A DNA stretch of 64,000 nucleotides from Candidatus Poribacteria bacterium (GCA_007571305.1 RKRR01000078.1:1-64000), one strand, 5' to 3'; shown: positions 51,180-61,454, counted from the stretch's first letter. The notes: a model not told the origin generated them from the letters alone. Translations and numbers: made by a program.

Positions 51180-52406
51180 ATGCGAAAACAATTGCATGCA
51201 ATATGGTTTGTTGTATTTTTATCGTTAAGTTGGGTAGTGTCCATTTCCGACGCAGCAGAACTCAAAATAGAAAAGACACTCACCGAAACGAACGGTTTGG
51301 CATCCAACACAGTGCTTACCATTTTTGAAGACAGTCGTGGGAATATGTGGTTCGGAACACCTAAAGGAGTTACCCGTTATGATGGAGAGAATTTTCGGAC
51401 CTTCACCACAGACGATGGATTAGCACAAAACACGATAGGACTTATCTTTGAAGACCAACAAGGGATGCTCTGGTTCGCTGATGGTATGCTTTCCGACGTT
51501 GTGGAAAGAGGAAAACCTATGGACATGTCATGGATGGAAACGCCTTTAAGTGAACTGGATATCACGCCGCATCCCGAAACGTCTGAAGGAATGAAAACGC
51601 ATCCATCCTTAAAAGGCGTGAGCCGCTACGATGGGCATGCGTTCAGAATTTTCACGACAGCCGATGGACTCGCGGGCGATACCGTCACGAATATAATTGA
51701 GGATACGACAGGCACACTTTGGTTCGCGACAGGGTTCGGTGTGAGTCAATACGACGGTGAAACGTTCAACAACATTGCTATGAACGGACCGATGGGGATG
51801 AACATCTTGCCCGAATCGTGGAATCAAGTCACAGCAATTGTACAGGATACAGCAGGAAATTTTTGGTTTGGCAGTGCTGCCGGCATCACCTACTACAACC
51901 TCAAAACGTCCGGTTTCCGCCATTTCGGGATTGATTCGGATTTCACGCTTTTTCAAGAGATGGGGGAGGCACATAGCGCATACATAACAGATCTGCAGTT
52001 CGATGCAAAGGAAAACCTCTGGATGAGTCAAGATGGGACAAGCGAGGAGAGTTCCGGGATTCGTCAATACAATGGCAAAAAACTGACAACTTTTCCCCAA
52101 AGTGCAGAACTTCCGATGAACAGCGTTAACAATATCATGCAGGATAGCAGCAGTAACCTTTGGTTCACGGGTGTTAAGAAACTACCTCCAAAGATGCATG
52201 AAACCGAGGACAGTGTGAGTATGACTTTCCCTGAAGTTGAATCCGGCGTAAGTGTCTACAATGGTGAAAAGTTCCAAAACTTTAACATAGACGACGGGCT
52301 GCCGAGTAACCGCGTCTGGTCAGTATTTGAGGACATCGATGGCAAACTCTGGTTCGCCACAGATTCTGGTGCTGTAGTCGGGATTTATCTGCCTTCCCAA
52401 AAATAG
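51180..52406 (+). CDS. Secreted two-component-regulator-type propeller protein
   Basis: A 408-residue exported propeller built from repeats like those in the sensor part of hybrid two-component systems. The signal peptide is QLHAIWFVVFLSLSWVVSIS. Repeats follow the form I-F-E-D-x-x-G-N-x-W-F-G-T-x-x-G-V-T-R-Y-D-G, for example TIFEDSRGNMWFGTPKGVTR, IFEDQQGMLWFADG, IIEDTTGTLWFATGFGVSQY, IVQDTAGNFWFGSAAGITYY and VFEDIDGKLWFATDSGAVV. There is no kinase or transmembrane part. Start ATG 51180 follows AGGA at eight bases. Same direction as LamG upstream and the YCF48 lipoprotein downstream, each with about 85-100 bp gaps. Confidence 0.85.
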   Translation: MRKQLHAIWFVVFLSLSWVVSISDAAELKIEKTLTETNGLASNTVLTIFEDSRGNMWFGTPKGVTRYDGENFRTFTTDDGLAQNTIGLIFEDQQGMLWFADGMLSDVVERGKPMDMSWMETPLSELDITPHPETSEGMKTHPSLKGVSRYDGHAFRIFTTADGLAGDTVTNIIEDTTGTLWFATGFGVSQYDGETFNNIAMNGPMGMNILPESWNQVTAIVQDTAGNFWFGSAAGITYYNLKTSGFRHFGIDSDFTLFQEMGEAHSAYITDLQFDAKENLWMSQDGTSEESSGIRQYNGKKLTTFPQSAELPMNSVNNIMQDSSSNLWFTGVKKLPPKMHETEDSVSMTFPEVESGVSVYNGEKFQNFNIDDGLPSNRVWSVFEDIDGKLWFATDSGAVVGIYLPSQK

Positions 52407-52503
52407 CTATCAACTGTTAACTGTCGCTGGCTGGAAAAGGAAACGTTCCTGAAACGTTTGCGTTCTTGCTGATCGCTGATGACTACTCAAGGAGACAAAA
52501 CAG

Positions 52504-55500
52504 ATGAAAAGGATTCTTCAAAACATCACTTGCTTGTGGATGGCGATTCTCTGTGGCATTCCTCTCCTGTTAATCGGTTGTGTAGAAAAAGAGATTACGC
52601 GTATAGCGGACTGGGAAACCCATTTTACGGATGTCTATTTCGCAGATGCCAAACACGGATGGGTTGTCGGACATCAAGGATGGATCCTTCATACTGCCGA
52701 CGGGGGTGAGAACTGGGAAAAACAGACGGTGAACACACATGAGGATTTCAAAGCCGTCTATTTCACAAATCTCCGTAACGGTTGGGTTGTCGGAGATAAG
52801 GGATTGATTGCCACAACGGATGACGGTGGACGACACTGGACCCTACAAAAGAGCCAAACTTACGCGCTGTTTTTGGATGTCTTTTTTAGCAACTCAAAGA
52901 CCGGCTGGATTACTGGACAGGATGGGCTATTATACACAAAAAATGGTGGAAAGACATGGCATCACCAAGAAACAAGCGAGTTCGGACTCGGCGGTATCTG
53001 GTTCATAGACAAGCACCGGGGATGGATCGTCGGAGATTACGACCGAATCTTTCTCACTACAGACGGCGGTCAAACGTGGCATAGACAAGATAACATCGTG
53101 AGAGAAGATCAAACAACAACAGTTTGCAACCTCTATACGGTATTTTTTACAAATGCTTCTAAGGGATGGAGCGGTGGCTCAGACGGGACTATTTTCCATA
53201 CCACCAACGGTGGGACAGAGTGGCACTCACAGGATAGTCGGCTCCCACCAATTTATGGACATGTCCGTCCAACCGTCAATGACTTCGATTTCATTGATGA
53301 TGACTACGGCGTGGCGGTTGCACAGGGTGGGTTTATCATCCGAACCGAAGATGGTGGGGATAATTGGAGATTAACAGAAAACCAGACCAAGAATGACTTG
53401 ATGGGTGTTCATTTTGCGACACCGAAACAGGCATGGGCGGTCGGTTGGAACGGCACCCTCCTGCACTCGACAGACGGTGGCGTAACATGGAACATGCGGA
53501 GCGGCACGACAGCAGATACTCTGCAAAGTGTCGCATTTGCGGATGCAAATCGTGCAGTTGCCGTCGGAGAGAAAGGCACAATTGCAACGAGCAATGACAG
53601 TGGTAAAACTTGGACCAATATCGAAATGGACACAATGGACACATGGCACCGCATTCGAAATCTGTCATTTGCCACTGACAGAGAAGGTTGGGCAGTTGGT
53701 GACGGGGGACTCATCCTCCACACAACCGATGCGGGTCAGACGTGGGAACGGCAAACCAGCGGATGGTGGTATACCCTCAATGCCCTCCATTTCATCAATC
53801 CGCAAAAAGGCTGGATTGTCGGAGACTTAGGGACTGTGCTGCATACAACAGACGGCGGCGAAACGTGGATACAACAAGCCCCACGATATTTCCACGAGAT
53901 GATAAAAGGCATCTTTTTCCTCAACGAAAGAGAGGGATGGGTGGTAGGTTGGCCCGGTATCGTTTTCCATACCACAGATGGTGGATTGACGTGGAAACGG
54001 CAAAATAGCAACAGTTACAACGAACTCTATGCCGCCTATTTCATCGACAGACATACCGGTTGGGTAGTCGGACAATTGGGCGAGATTTTGCATACCCTCG
54101 ATGGTGGTAAAACGTGGAAATTTCAGCGGAGTGGAACGCAGGCAAATTTGAACAAAGTCTACTTTGCCGATGAAAATCACGGATTAATTGTGGGGGACGA
54201 AGGTGTTATTTTGACCACTACCAATGGCGGTATCACGTGGGTACGACAGAACAGCGGCACATCCAATGATCTCTATAGTTTTTCGCTCTCCCCTGACGGT
54301 ATACTCGCTGTTGGTGAAGGTGGTATTGCGATGCGCTACTCTGTGGACACGGAGAAGTTCATTGTTGAATTGCCTCCTGTTGCGCAAGAAATGGAAAGGG
54401 TTGAAAAACCGATTGAACCACTTGAATACCACTGGGAAATCGTCCGTCGGGGAAGCTGGCAAGCCGAATTTACCGATACATATTTCCTGTCTGCACAGCA
54501 CGGGTGGACAGTGGGGAGCGGTGGTACCATTTTACGAACCACAGATGGTGGCACTACATGGCAGACACAGCAGAGCGGTGTATCAGAAACATTGCAACGG
54601 ATCGTCTTTATTGATGAAAACTACGGCTGGATTACCGGTCAAGGTGTCCTGCTGCGAACCGAAAATGGCGGTAAGAGTTGGCAAGTTATTCGTACAGGAT
54701 TGAAAAACTTTCACAATATTCCTGCGATACACTTCATCAATCCGAAGGAGGGATGGCTCGGTGTTGATAGAGGACAAATCCTGCGGACACGCGATGGTGG
54801 TAAAACTTGGATGCCTCAGCAAACGGGAACAACGCATCAACCGATTACGCACTTACATTTCATCAACAGTCGAGAGGGATGGGCAGTCGCGCCACAACGG
54901 TGGACCGGCGGATTTATTCTGCACACGGTTGATGGCGGTGATTATTGGGAAATCCAAGCCCGGACCCATCATCGTGGCATCGGTGTCCATTTTGCAAATG
55001 CCCAATCGGGTTGGGTGGTAATGGAAAATGGGACCTCACTCCTTACCAGAGATGGCGGAGAGAGTTGGCAACAGGATTTGGAAATAGCGCGCGGCATTAA
55101 AGGGACGAATTTTGATATCCAATTGCTTACCGTGAAATTCCGCAATCACACTGAGGCTTGGGCAATTAATGGCGAACGTACAATCCTTACAACCCAAAAC
55201 CAAGGGAAACATTGGGAAAAAATGGATTTTTTGCTTGACCAAGGAACCATAGATGATGAGGGAAGAAGTTGGATAGAGAGAATGGTAGAAGAACGTCCTT
55301 TTGGATCCTCAGGGCAAATTAACAACGCGCACCTACTCTCAAATGGGCAAGGTTGGGTAGTTTCCGGTGAACAGATTCTCGATAGGGAATCGGCCAGAGC
55401 TGATATTGGTGGTTCCGAAGAATCAGGTGTATCTACCGGTCAGATCTACGCCACCACAGATGGCGGAAAGACGTGGCAGCATCAACTCGGTGAATCGCTC

Positions 55501-56379
55501 GATAACTTCCGTGATGTGCAATTTCTTGATGAGCAAAACGGTTGGATCGCCGGGGACAACGGTGCTCTACTATCAACAGAAGATGGTGGAGAAAATTGGA
55601 AGCACTTGCAGAGCGGCACCACCGCCCGTATCGTCGATGTTCACTTCATCAGTCTTGATCCGAAATGGGGTTGGGCAATGGAGAAGGATGGAACCTTGCT
55701 TTATACCATAGACGGTGAGGACTGGTCGGTAGACAACAAACAGGAACTTCCCGATCGTGTCCTACCTGATCTTCCCCAGCATAATCTACCTCCACTCTCT
55801 ATAAATGAGGTTGCCTTCGGCAAGTTCTCTGAAGGATGGGCGGTCGGTGAGAATGGAGAGATAATTCACAATCTGGATGGGGGACCGATTTGGACGCTGC
55901 AGCGCACCTCAACCGGTAAAACCCTCACGAGCGTTGATATGAAATTCGCACCCCTCGGTTGGGCGGTTGGGAGCAATGGTGTCACCCAGCGAACCGTCAA
56001 CGGTGGCGAGTATTGGAAGTTCCACGAGACGCATGTTGGCTACGACCTTTACGCCGTATCGTTCATTACGAAACGAAAAGGGTGGGCGGTCGGACGGGCA
56101 GGGATTATCCTATCCACCTCCGATGGTGGATTCACTTGGGAAGCGGAACTGAGCAGTGTAGTGGAGACGCTTTACGATATTCTGGCACTCTCAGAACAGG
56201 AACTTTACGCTGTCGGTGCCTCTGGAACGATCATTCATTCGACAGACGGTGGGACAACTTGGGAACAGGAGCACACCGGTGTAGACAACGACCTATATGT
56301 TATCACACAGGTCAAAGATGGAGGGACGTTGTGGGTCGTTGGGCAGGGAGGCGTTGTGCTGCGTCGCCCTAAACGTTGA
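52504..56379 (+). CDS. Giant YCF48/BNR-repeat lipoprotein (28 blades)
   Basis: A 1291-residue lipoprotein (lipobox LLLIGC, about C26). The body is an array of about 28 units of the form G-W-x-V-G-x-x-G-x-I-L-H-T-x-D-G-G-x-x-W, as in the photosystem assembly protein YCF48/HCF136. Clear examples are HGWVVGHQGWILHTADGG, EGWAVGDGGLILHTTDAG and KGWAVGRAGIILSTSDGG. I count 14 units, then a proline- and glutamate-rich linker near residue 625-645 (PVAQEMERVEKPIEPLEYHW), then 14 more. The second half starts with ETHFTDVYFADAK-like text (AEFTDTYFLSAQHGWTVG), so it looks like a duplication of a 14-unit ancestor; 28 units would make four seven-bladed propellers. ATG follows AAGGAGAC. Function unknown; exposed scaffold or assembly factor is possible. 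Confidence 0.88.
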   Translation: MKRILQNITCLWMAILCGIPLLLIGCVEKEITRIADWETHFTDVYFADAKHGWVVGHQGWILHTADGGENWEKQTVNTHEDFKAVYFTNLRNGWVVGDKGLIATTDDGGRHWTLQKSQTYALFLDVFFSNSKTGWITGQDGLLYTKNGGKTWHHQETSEFGLGGIWFIDKHRGWIVGDYDRIFLTTDGGQTWHRQDNIVREDQTTTVCNLYTVFFTNASKGWSGGSDGTIFHTTNGGTEWHSQDSRLPPIYGHVRPTVNDFDFIDDDYGVAVAQGGFIIRTEDGGDNWRLTENQTKNDLMGVHFATPKQAWAVGWNGTLLHSTDGGVTWNMRSGTTADTLQSVAFADANRAVAVGEKGTIATSNDSGKTWTNIEMDTMDTWHRIRNLSFATDREGWAVGDGGLILHTTDAGQTWERQTSGWWYTLNALHFINPQKGWIVGDLGTVLHTTDGGETWIQQAPRYFHEMIKGIFFLNEREGWVVGWPGIVFHTTDGGLTWKRQNSNSYNELYAAYFIDRHTGWVVGQLGEILHTLDGGKTWKFQRSGTQANLNKVYFADENHGLIVGDEGVILTTTNGGITWVRQNSGTSNDLYSFSLSPDGILAVGEGGIAMRYSVDTEKFIVELPPVAQEMERVEKPIEPLEYHWEIVRRGSWQAEFTDTYFLSAQHGWTVGSGGTILRTTDGGTTWQTQQSGVSETLQRIVFIDENYGWITGQGVLLRTENGGKSWQVIRTGLKNFHNIPAIHFINPKEGWLGVDRGQILRTRDGGKTWMPQQTGTTHQPITHLHFINSREGWAVAPQRWTGGFILHTVDGGDYWEIQARTHHRGIGVHFANAQSGWVVMENGTSLLTRDGGESWQQDLEIARGIKGTNFDIQLLTVKFRNHTEAWAINGERTILTTQNQGKHWEKMDFLLDQGTIDDEGRSWIERMVEERPFGSSGQINNAHLLSNGQGWVVSGEQILDRESARADIGGSEESGVSTGQIYATTDGGKTWQHQLGESLDNFRDVQFLDEQNGWIAGDNGALLSTEDGGENWKHLQSGTTARIVDVHFISLDPKWGWAMEKDGTLLYTIDGEDWSVDNKQELPDRVLPDLPQHNLPPLSINEVAFGKFSEGWAVGENGEIIHNLDGGPIWTLQRTSTGKTLTSVDMKFAPLGWAVGSNGVTQRTVNGGEYWKFHETHVGYDLYAVSFITKRKGWAVGRAGIILSTSDGGFTWEAELSSVVETLYDILALSEQELYAVGASGTIIHSTDGGTTWEQEHTGVDNDLYVITQVKDGGTLWVVGQGGVVLRRPKR

Positions 56380-56518
56380 CGTGCCTCATTTTACCTCATG
56401 CCTTTAAAACGAGAAACGCGCATTCAATTTTAACCGCTCACTCACAGAATAAGATGTTATGCCTTACCTTCATTGATAAGATGAACAGGCAAGGCACAAA
56501 AAGCCTTCCTATGTTCTA

Positions 56519-57451
56519 TTAGGCATGGTCTTCAGGACGGACCCCTTTTGTAAAAGTGCCGAAACCGAAGAACGTTGGCGCATAATCACCGACATAATCG
56601 ACAACACTCTTATCAGGAATTGCGTCCTCCATCCCCATACACCAATAGCAACCGTTGACGAGGAGACGACGAAGCCCTTCGCTTTCTAAGTCGACAGAGG
56701 CACCCATTGTTGTATTGAAGACGCGTGAGGTGTTGCCTTCATCGCCTGTATAGGTTTTAATCCACACCATCGGCATTGTAACTGCATCGGGTTTTGGGGC
56801 ATCTGTTGGGTCCATACCGACCAATACCTGTCCGTGGATAAGTACCTGTGAGTCGCCTGTCAATTCCGTAATGCCGTAGACATCGGACGGCCCCCAGACA
56901 TCGTCAACACCTTTGAGAATAGGATGATCTTGCATTGCCTCGTCAATTACGCCGCGCGCGCTCTCTTTGCCGTGATGTCCATGGTGGTTAACCCAAGTCT
57001 CTCCGAGTACTTGCCTGCCATATCCCCCCTCAAACTCCTCACTGTTAAAACTGTATTTTGCATACGGACTATCGAGGTTGCGGCTATAACTGAAAGCGTG
57101 TGTCGCTGTGCGGAGCCCCATCACAGGTTTGCCAGCATTCGTATAGTCAACGACATACTTCATTTGGTCATCGGGCAGTTCGCGGAAACGTGTGAACAGC
57201 ACCATCATATCCGCGGATTCTAAATGGTGGAGTCCTGGAATGTTCGTCTGTACCTCCGGATCGATTTCCCCTGATTCCGGATCAATAGCAAACAGCACCG
57301 TACATTTAAATCCATGGTGCGTAGCTAATACCTTCCCTAACATCGGCAACGCCTCTTCAGAGCGATACTCTTCATCGCCACTGACGAGAACAATATGCTT
57401 GCCGTTTCCAGGTCCTTCGTTTCCTTCGTAAACAACCCATTCGTTTTTCAT
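56519..57451 (-). CDS. ThuA-like domain protein
   Basis: ThuA/GATase1-like protein of 310 residues. KHIVLVSGDEEYRSEEALPM opens the fold, with DMMVLFTRFRELPDDQMKYV, AGKPVMGLRTATHAFSY and NGCYWCMGMED following. HGHHGKESARGVIDEAMQDH includes a histidine-rich segment typical of the family. It has no signal peptide, unlike many ThuA proteins in similar bacteria. ThuA proteins are linked to sugar catabolism (trehalose/sucrose); the substrate here is unknown. ATG 57451 chosen; it has GGAG upstream at a slightly long spacing, and the earlier in-frame codons give an odd N-terminus. Confidence 0.85.
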   Translation of the reverse strand: MKNEWVVYEGNEGPGNGKHIVLVSGDEEYRSEEALPMLGKVLATHHGFKCTVLFAIDPESGEIDPEVQTNIPGLHHLESADMMVLFTRFRELPDDQMKYVVDYTNAGKPVMGLRTATHAFSYSRNLDSPYAKYSFNSEEFEGGYGRQVLGETWVNHHGHHGKESARGVIDEAMQDHPILKGVDDVWGPSDVYGITELTGDSQVLIHGQVLVGMDPTDAPKPDAVTMPMVWIKTYTGDEGNTSRVFNTTMGASVDLESEGLRRLLVNGCYWCMGMEDAIPDKSVVDYVGDYAPTFFGFGTFTKGVRPEDHA

Positions 57452-57596
57452 GAAAAGATAAACTCCATACAATAAGATTTTGCATGAGTATAGCATACTT
57501 TCCTGATAAAGTTACACCGAATCTGTTTCGGAGCATTAAAGATTCTGTCCATCATAGAGAAAAAACTTTGACAAATGTCTGGAGTTACCATAAAAT

Positions 57597-57752
57597 TAAT
57601 CTAAGTTGTTACCTCTATGATTTCATATCCATGAACGCCTGTTTTCAGCGAGAATCCTTCATTTTTGCGAAAAGTTTGGTGTATTCCGTGTGATTTTCGG
57701 TGTGAAGCTGCACACTCTAACAGGTTCTGCGACGAGGTGGCAACTTGGGTTA
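57597..57752. repeat. MITE family 2 copy
   Basis: TAATCTAAGTTGTTAC and GTGGCAACTTGGGTTA ends, 156 bp, with internal GCACACTCTAACAGG. More diverged than the copy at 22568. Confidence 0.7.
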
Positions 57753-57829
57753 AAATTATTAAAAGGAAGACTTGAAAACATTATCTAAAATGGAGTTTTA
57801 TTTTTCAATAACCCTCAACTAAATAGTAA

Positions 57830-57948
57830 AGGACTTACGCATTTTTGACAATAGCACGGTTTCTGAGTAGGCGAACCGACAAAAAACACACGGTTCTCTG
57901 ACACAACCTAACAGGTTATGCTACAGAAGCACAGCCTACGTAAGTCCT
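57830..57948. repeat. MITE family 3 copy upstream of aspartate kinase
   Basis: AGGACTTACGCA and ACGTAAGTCCT ends, 119 bp, aligning in reverse with 13978-14098. It ends 26 bases before the aspartate kinase start, so the kinase promoter must lie within or beyond the element. Confidence 0.78.
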
Positions 57949-57974
57949 ATAGCATAAAAACTGGAGGATCTGGA

Positions 57975-59330
57975 TTGTTAAAAGTATCAAAGTTTGGCGG
58001 AAGCTCCCTAGCATCAGCGGAGCAAGTCCGCCGTGTTTGCGACATTATTACTGCCGATCCGGGACGCCGTATCATTGTTGTTTCTGCTCCCGGAAAACGA
58101 GATAACCAAGACATCAAAGTAACAGATCTGCTTATCGCCGCGGCATCCCAACGACTCATGGGAAAAATCGGTGCTTCGGAGTGTGCTGAAGTGATAGAAC
58201 GGTATCGGGGCATTGCGTCTGAATTGAAACTCCCGCCGGAAGTTATGGATTCTATCGCTCGTGACCTAACGGAACGTTTGGAAAATAGCACAACCGACAC
58301 CGACCTCTACATGGACACAATGAAGGCTGGTGGTGAAGACAACTGCGCTCGCCTTATCGCACAAGTTTTACAGGCACGTGGTGTAGACGCACATTATGTG
58401 AACCCGAAGGATGCTGGCTTACTGCTTTCGGACGAGCCAGGCAATGCCCAAGTGCTACCTGAAGCATACAACCGACTGCGGGATCTACACGAGCGTCCCG
58501 GTATCACCATTTTTCCCGGCTTCTTCGGATACTCGAAAGATGGCAATATTGTCACTTTCTCGCGCGGTGGTTCAGACATCACAGGAGCTATTCTCGCCAG
58601 TGCTGTTCGAGCAGAAGTCTATGAGAACTTTACAGATGTCGATTCTGTGTTTGCCGCAAACCCATCTATCGTTGAAGATCCGGTGCCGATCTCGGAGTTA
58701 ACCTATCGTGAGATGCGCGAACTCTCTTACGCAGGATTTTCTGTATTCCACGACGAGGCACTCGAACCGGTCTACCGAGCACATGTGCCTGTCAATATTC
58801 GAAACACCAATAACCCGAAAGCAGATGGCACACTGATTGTTCCAAGCCGCACGTCAACAGATATTCCGGTCGTTGGTATCGCAGCAATGGACAGCGTCTG
58901 CTGTATCTATCTCAGTAAATACCTGATGAACCGCCAAATCGGGTTTGGCAGACGACTGTTGCAGATATTGGAAGCCGAAGGTATCTCTTTTGAACACGTC
59001 CCGTCGGGTATAGACAATATGTCCATCATCCTTCGAGAAGAAAACCTATCTGCGGCAAAAGAGAAGAGAATTGTCGAACAAATTCGGCAAACACTGGCAC
59101 CGGAAGACATTTTCGTGGAACGCGGACTCTCTTTAATAATGGTCGTAGGTGAAGGTATGCGTCATACTGTAGGCATCGCCTCGCGTGCTACAGGTGCATT
59201 AGCCGATGCGAAAGTCAACATTGAGATGATTAATCAAGGTTCTAACGAGGTCAGTATGATGTTCGGTGTAAAATCCGAAGATATGGAGTCTGCCGTTCAA
59301 GCACTTTATGCGGAATTTTTTGATTCCTAA
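57975..59330 (+). CDS. lysC: Aspartate kinase
   Basis: Aspartokinase, first step of the aspartate family (lysine, threonine, methionine). The protein has 451 residues. KFGGSSLASAEQV near the N-terminus and FSRGGSDITGAILASAV are the kinase signatures, with DVDSVFAANPSIV after them. C-terminal ACT domains include MIVVGEGM-like MVVGEGMRHTVGIASRATGA. The start is TTG 57975 because GGAGG lies seven bases upstream; an open frame extends into the MITE but has no binding site. A feedback target (Lys or Thr) cannot be told. Threonine-type fusions to homoserine dehydrogenase are absent. Confidence 0.93.
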   Translation: MLKVSKFGGSSLASAEQVRRVCDIITADPGRRIIVVSAPGKRDNQDIKVTDLLIAAASQRLMGKIGASECAEVIERYRGIASELKLPPEVMDSIARDLTERLENSTTDTDLYMDTMKAGGEDNCARLIAQVLQARGVDAHYVNPKDAGLLLSDEPGNAQVLPEAYNRLRDLHERPGITIFPGFFGYSKDGNIVTFSRGGSDITGAILASAVRAEVYENFTDVDSVFAANPSIVEDPVPISELTYREMRELSYAGFSVFHDEALEPVYRAHVPVNIRNTNNPKADGTLIVPSRTSTDIPVVGIAAMDSVCCIYLSKYLMNRQIGFGRRLLQILEAEGISFEHVPSGIDNMSIILREENLSAAKEKRIVEQIRQTLAPEDIFVERGLSLIMVVGEGMRHTVGIASRATGALADAKVNIEMINQGSNEVSMMFGVKSEDMESAVQALYAEFFDS

Positions 59331-59493
59331 CAAATAGTGACTTGGATGACACCGGTTACTGGAAAGGACAACTTCTCGCGAAGGTAGTTATCCACCTTTA
59401 AGTCCGCCTAATTATCACTGATGCTGTTGATATGCATCGAAAACCCGTTTTTGACAACGGAAAAAACGGAGCAAAAATTCAATCGTTAAAAAA

Positions 59494-60333
59494 ATGGAAA
59501 TAACAGTTCAGCAGGAAGAATTAGCCTTAGGAAAACTGACAGACGCACACGTGGAGCAAGCCGTCAAGGCAATCCGCGTTGATGGCTATGTCATTTTAGA
59601 GAATGTCATCAATCACGACCACTTGGACATTCTTCGCGAACGGATGGATGCAGATTCGCGTATCCTTATTAATGCGGAAAAATGGGGTGGAGCCGGCAAA
59701 CTCATAGGGCATCTCCAACAGGGACCGCCACCATTTGCTCCCTACATTTTTAGAGACCTCGTCGCGAATCCGTATGTTGTACAGGTGACGAAGGAGCTGC
59801 TTGGTTCCGGACTCTATAATAACTTTTACAACGGCAACACGAACTGTCCCGGCAGCACAACACAGCCGCTCCACAGAGATGGTGCCCACTTGTGGCCAAA
59901 CCAAGAAGTAGCACATCCAACCACAGAAGTCGTCGTCAATATTTCACCACAGGACACAACTGAGGAAAATGGAAGTGTAGAACTCTGGCCCGGTTCACAC
60001 CTTCAGGTAGGTGATGGAGGCGTAGATGAAGATCAGGAGGAAGCCCGTCGCAAAATCTGTCCGCCTATCCGTGGAAATGCGAAGAAGGGAAGTGTCCTGA
60101 TTCGAGACATGCGGCTGTGGCACCGAGGGGTACCTAACCCATCCGATAAGCCACGCCACATGATAGCAATGATTCATCGCGTCAATTGGCTCAAATCCCA
60201 CCGCCAACTCAAGTATAAAACGGGATGTGAAGTCGCTTTTGAGAACAGCGATCTCGACCATAACGCTGAATTCATTAACTTCGCCGAGAAAAAGATAGAT
60301 GAGTACGATTACCTCTTCAATCCGAGATTCTAA
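59494..60333 (+). CDS. Phytanoyl-CoA dioxygenase family protein
   Basis: Fe(II)/2-oxoglutarate oxygenase of the PhyH family, 279 residues. The iron ligands are HRDGAH (H127, D129) and the distal histidine in RLWHRGVPNPS (near 210), and PRHMIAMIHR supplies the arginine for 2-oxoglutarate. DGYVILENVINHDHLDIL and NGSVELWPGSHL are typical of the family. Members hydroxylate lipids, amino acids, or small molecules; the substrate is unknown. ATG without a strong ribosome binding site. The next gene is a second Fe(II)/2OG oxygenase 51 bp later. Confidence 0.9.
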   Translation: MEITVQQEELALGKLTDAHVEQAVKAIRVDGYVILENVINHDHLDILRERMDADSRILINAEKWGGAGKLIGHLQQGPPPFAPYIFRDLVANPYVVQVTKELLGSGLYNNFYNGNTNCPGSTTQPLHRDGAHLWPNQEVAHPTTEVVVNISPQDTTEENGSVELWPGSHLQVGDGGVDEDQEEARRKICPPIRGNAKKGSVLIRDMRLWHRGVPNPSDKPRHMIAMIHRVNWLKSHRQLKYKTGCEVAFENSDLDHNAEFINFAEKKIDEYDYLFNPRF

Positions 60334-60384
60334 ATATGTGCGCGCGGTGTCCACTGCCGCTCTGAGTTCATGACGGAGGTTACC

Positions 60385-61221
60385 ATGAATGGCAAAAACA
60401 GTTGGCTCCCCGCTGAGCCTAACCTCGAGAGGGTTTGTGAAACTTACAGCGATCCGATTTACGCACTTTCCCAAGCAGAAGTGCCTGCCATCATCCTTCG
60501 GAACGCTTATCCACCAGAGCAATGTCAAGGGCTTATCAACCGCTTCACGAATATGGGTTTGATGCGCGATGAAGCAGACACCAACTCCGCTGACAAACGT
60601 ACCCGCATTGACATCGGCACGAGCCTCGGTAATCGTGGCGCGGATAAAGCGAAATTCTTGGCACACGCCGAAGCGACAGAACACCTCTTTAAATTCCTAT
60701 TCAATGGATTTGATAATCCTGTCGATCTCATCTACGATTCGCTTACGGCACTTTCACCGGGCAAAGAGGTAAAAACCGCCCGTGAACCAGACGGATCACG
60801 CTACGGTCCCGCGATTTTTCGGGTGCATTACGAAACCCATAGTTATAAGCCGCATATCGACCACGTCAAGTATCGCGAGCAGCGCACCAATTATGATGTT
60901 TATCGTTTTGAGCATCAGTTTGCAGGCGTGCTGTGCGTCCAAAACGCAGACGAACACGGGAAAGGAACACAAGCCATCTTGCACCGGTGTCTCTGGTCTG
61001 AGGAAATTCAACCCCATATCGTTGAAGAAACTTTTGATCAATACGCCGCTCAAAACGGGGTAGAAAACTATCAGGTTGATTTGCAACAGGGGGATCTCTA
61101 CTTTTTTAATACCCGTTGTATTCATGAGGTTCCACCTGTTCAAGGCACGCGGGCTCGCATTGTCTTGGCAGTATTTATCGGATATTCCCCTGAAGATAAT
61201 GAAGTGTTCGTTTGGTCGTGA
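60385..61221 (+). CDS. Fe(II)/2OG oxygenase-like protein
   Basis: Second Fe(II)/2-oxoglutarate oxygenase, 278 residues, not closely similar to the PhyH neighbour. Iron ligands appear as YKPHIDHVKY (HxD) and RCIHEVPP, with RARIVLAVFIGY providing the arginine. EVPAIILRNAYPPEQCQGLI is the usual start of such folds. The start is ATG 60385 because GGAGG lies five bases upstream; the ATG at 60370 is less likely. With the PhyH gene it forms a two-gene unit, so both may act on one substrate (inference). Confidence 0.82.
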   Translation: MNGKNSWLPAEPNLERVCETYSDPIYALSQAEVPAIILRNAYPPEQCQGLINRFTNMGLMRDEADTNSADKRTRIDIGTSLGNRGADKAKFLAHAEATEHLFKFLFNGFDNPVDLIYDSLTALSPGKEVKTAREPDGSRYGPAIFRVHYETHSYKPHIDHVKYREQRTNYDVYRFEHQFAGVLCVQNADEHGKGTQAILHRCLWSEEIQPHIVEETFDQYAAQNGVENYQVDLQQGDLYFFNTRCIHEVPPVQGTRARIVLAVFIGYSPEDNEVFVWS

Positions 61222-61329
61222 ACATCGCTAATCAGTGTGTTCAATGTTTTACAGGCGCGCTTTGTCAGCGCGCCGAAAAACAGTCTTTGTTGAACCCTCA
61301 ACGATTTCTCATCCCTACCTATCTGATTT

Positions 61330-61454
61330 ATAGTAAAATCCGAAAACAGGTTCACCCTTGTAGCGTAGCCTGTTAGGCTGTGCCAGTCAGAACAGATAAC
61401 TTCAGCGTTCACACGACGCTATGAGTGTCCAAGTAATTACGGAATCTACTATAA
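61330..61454 (+). repeat. MITE family 1 copy
   Basis: 125 bp from TATAGTAAAATCCGAAAACA to TTACGGAATCTACTATA. It lies in the 479 bp gap before the next gene; nothing else recognisable is there except paired TTGACA boxes near 61540 and 61550 without a good -10. Confidence 0.8.
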
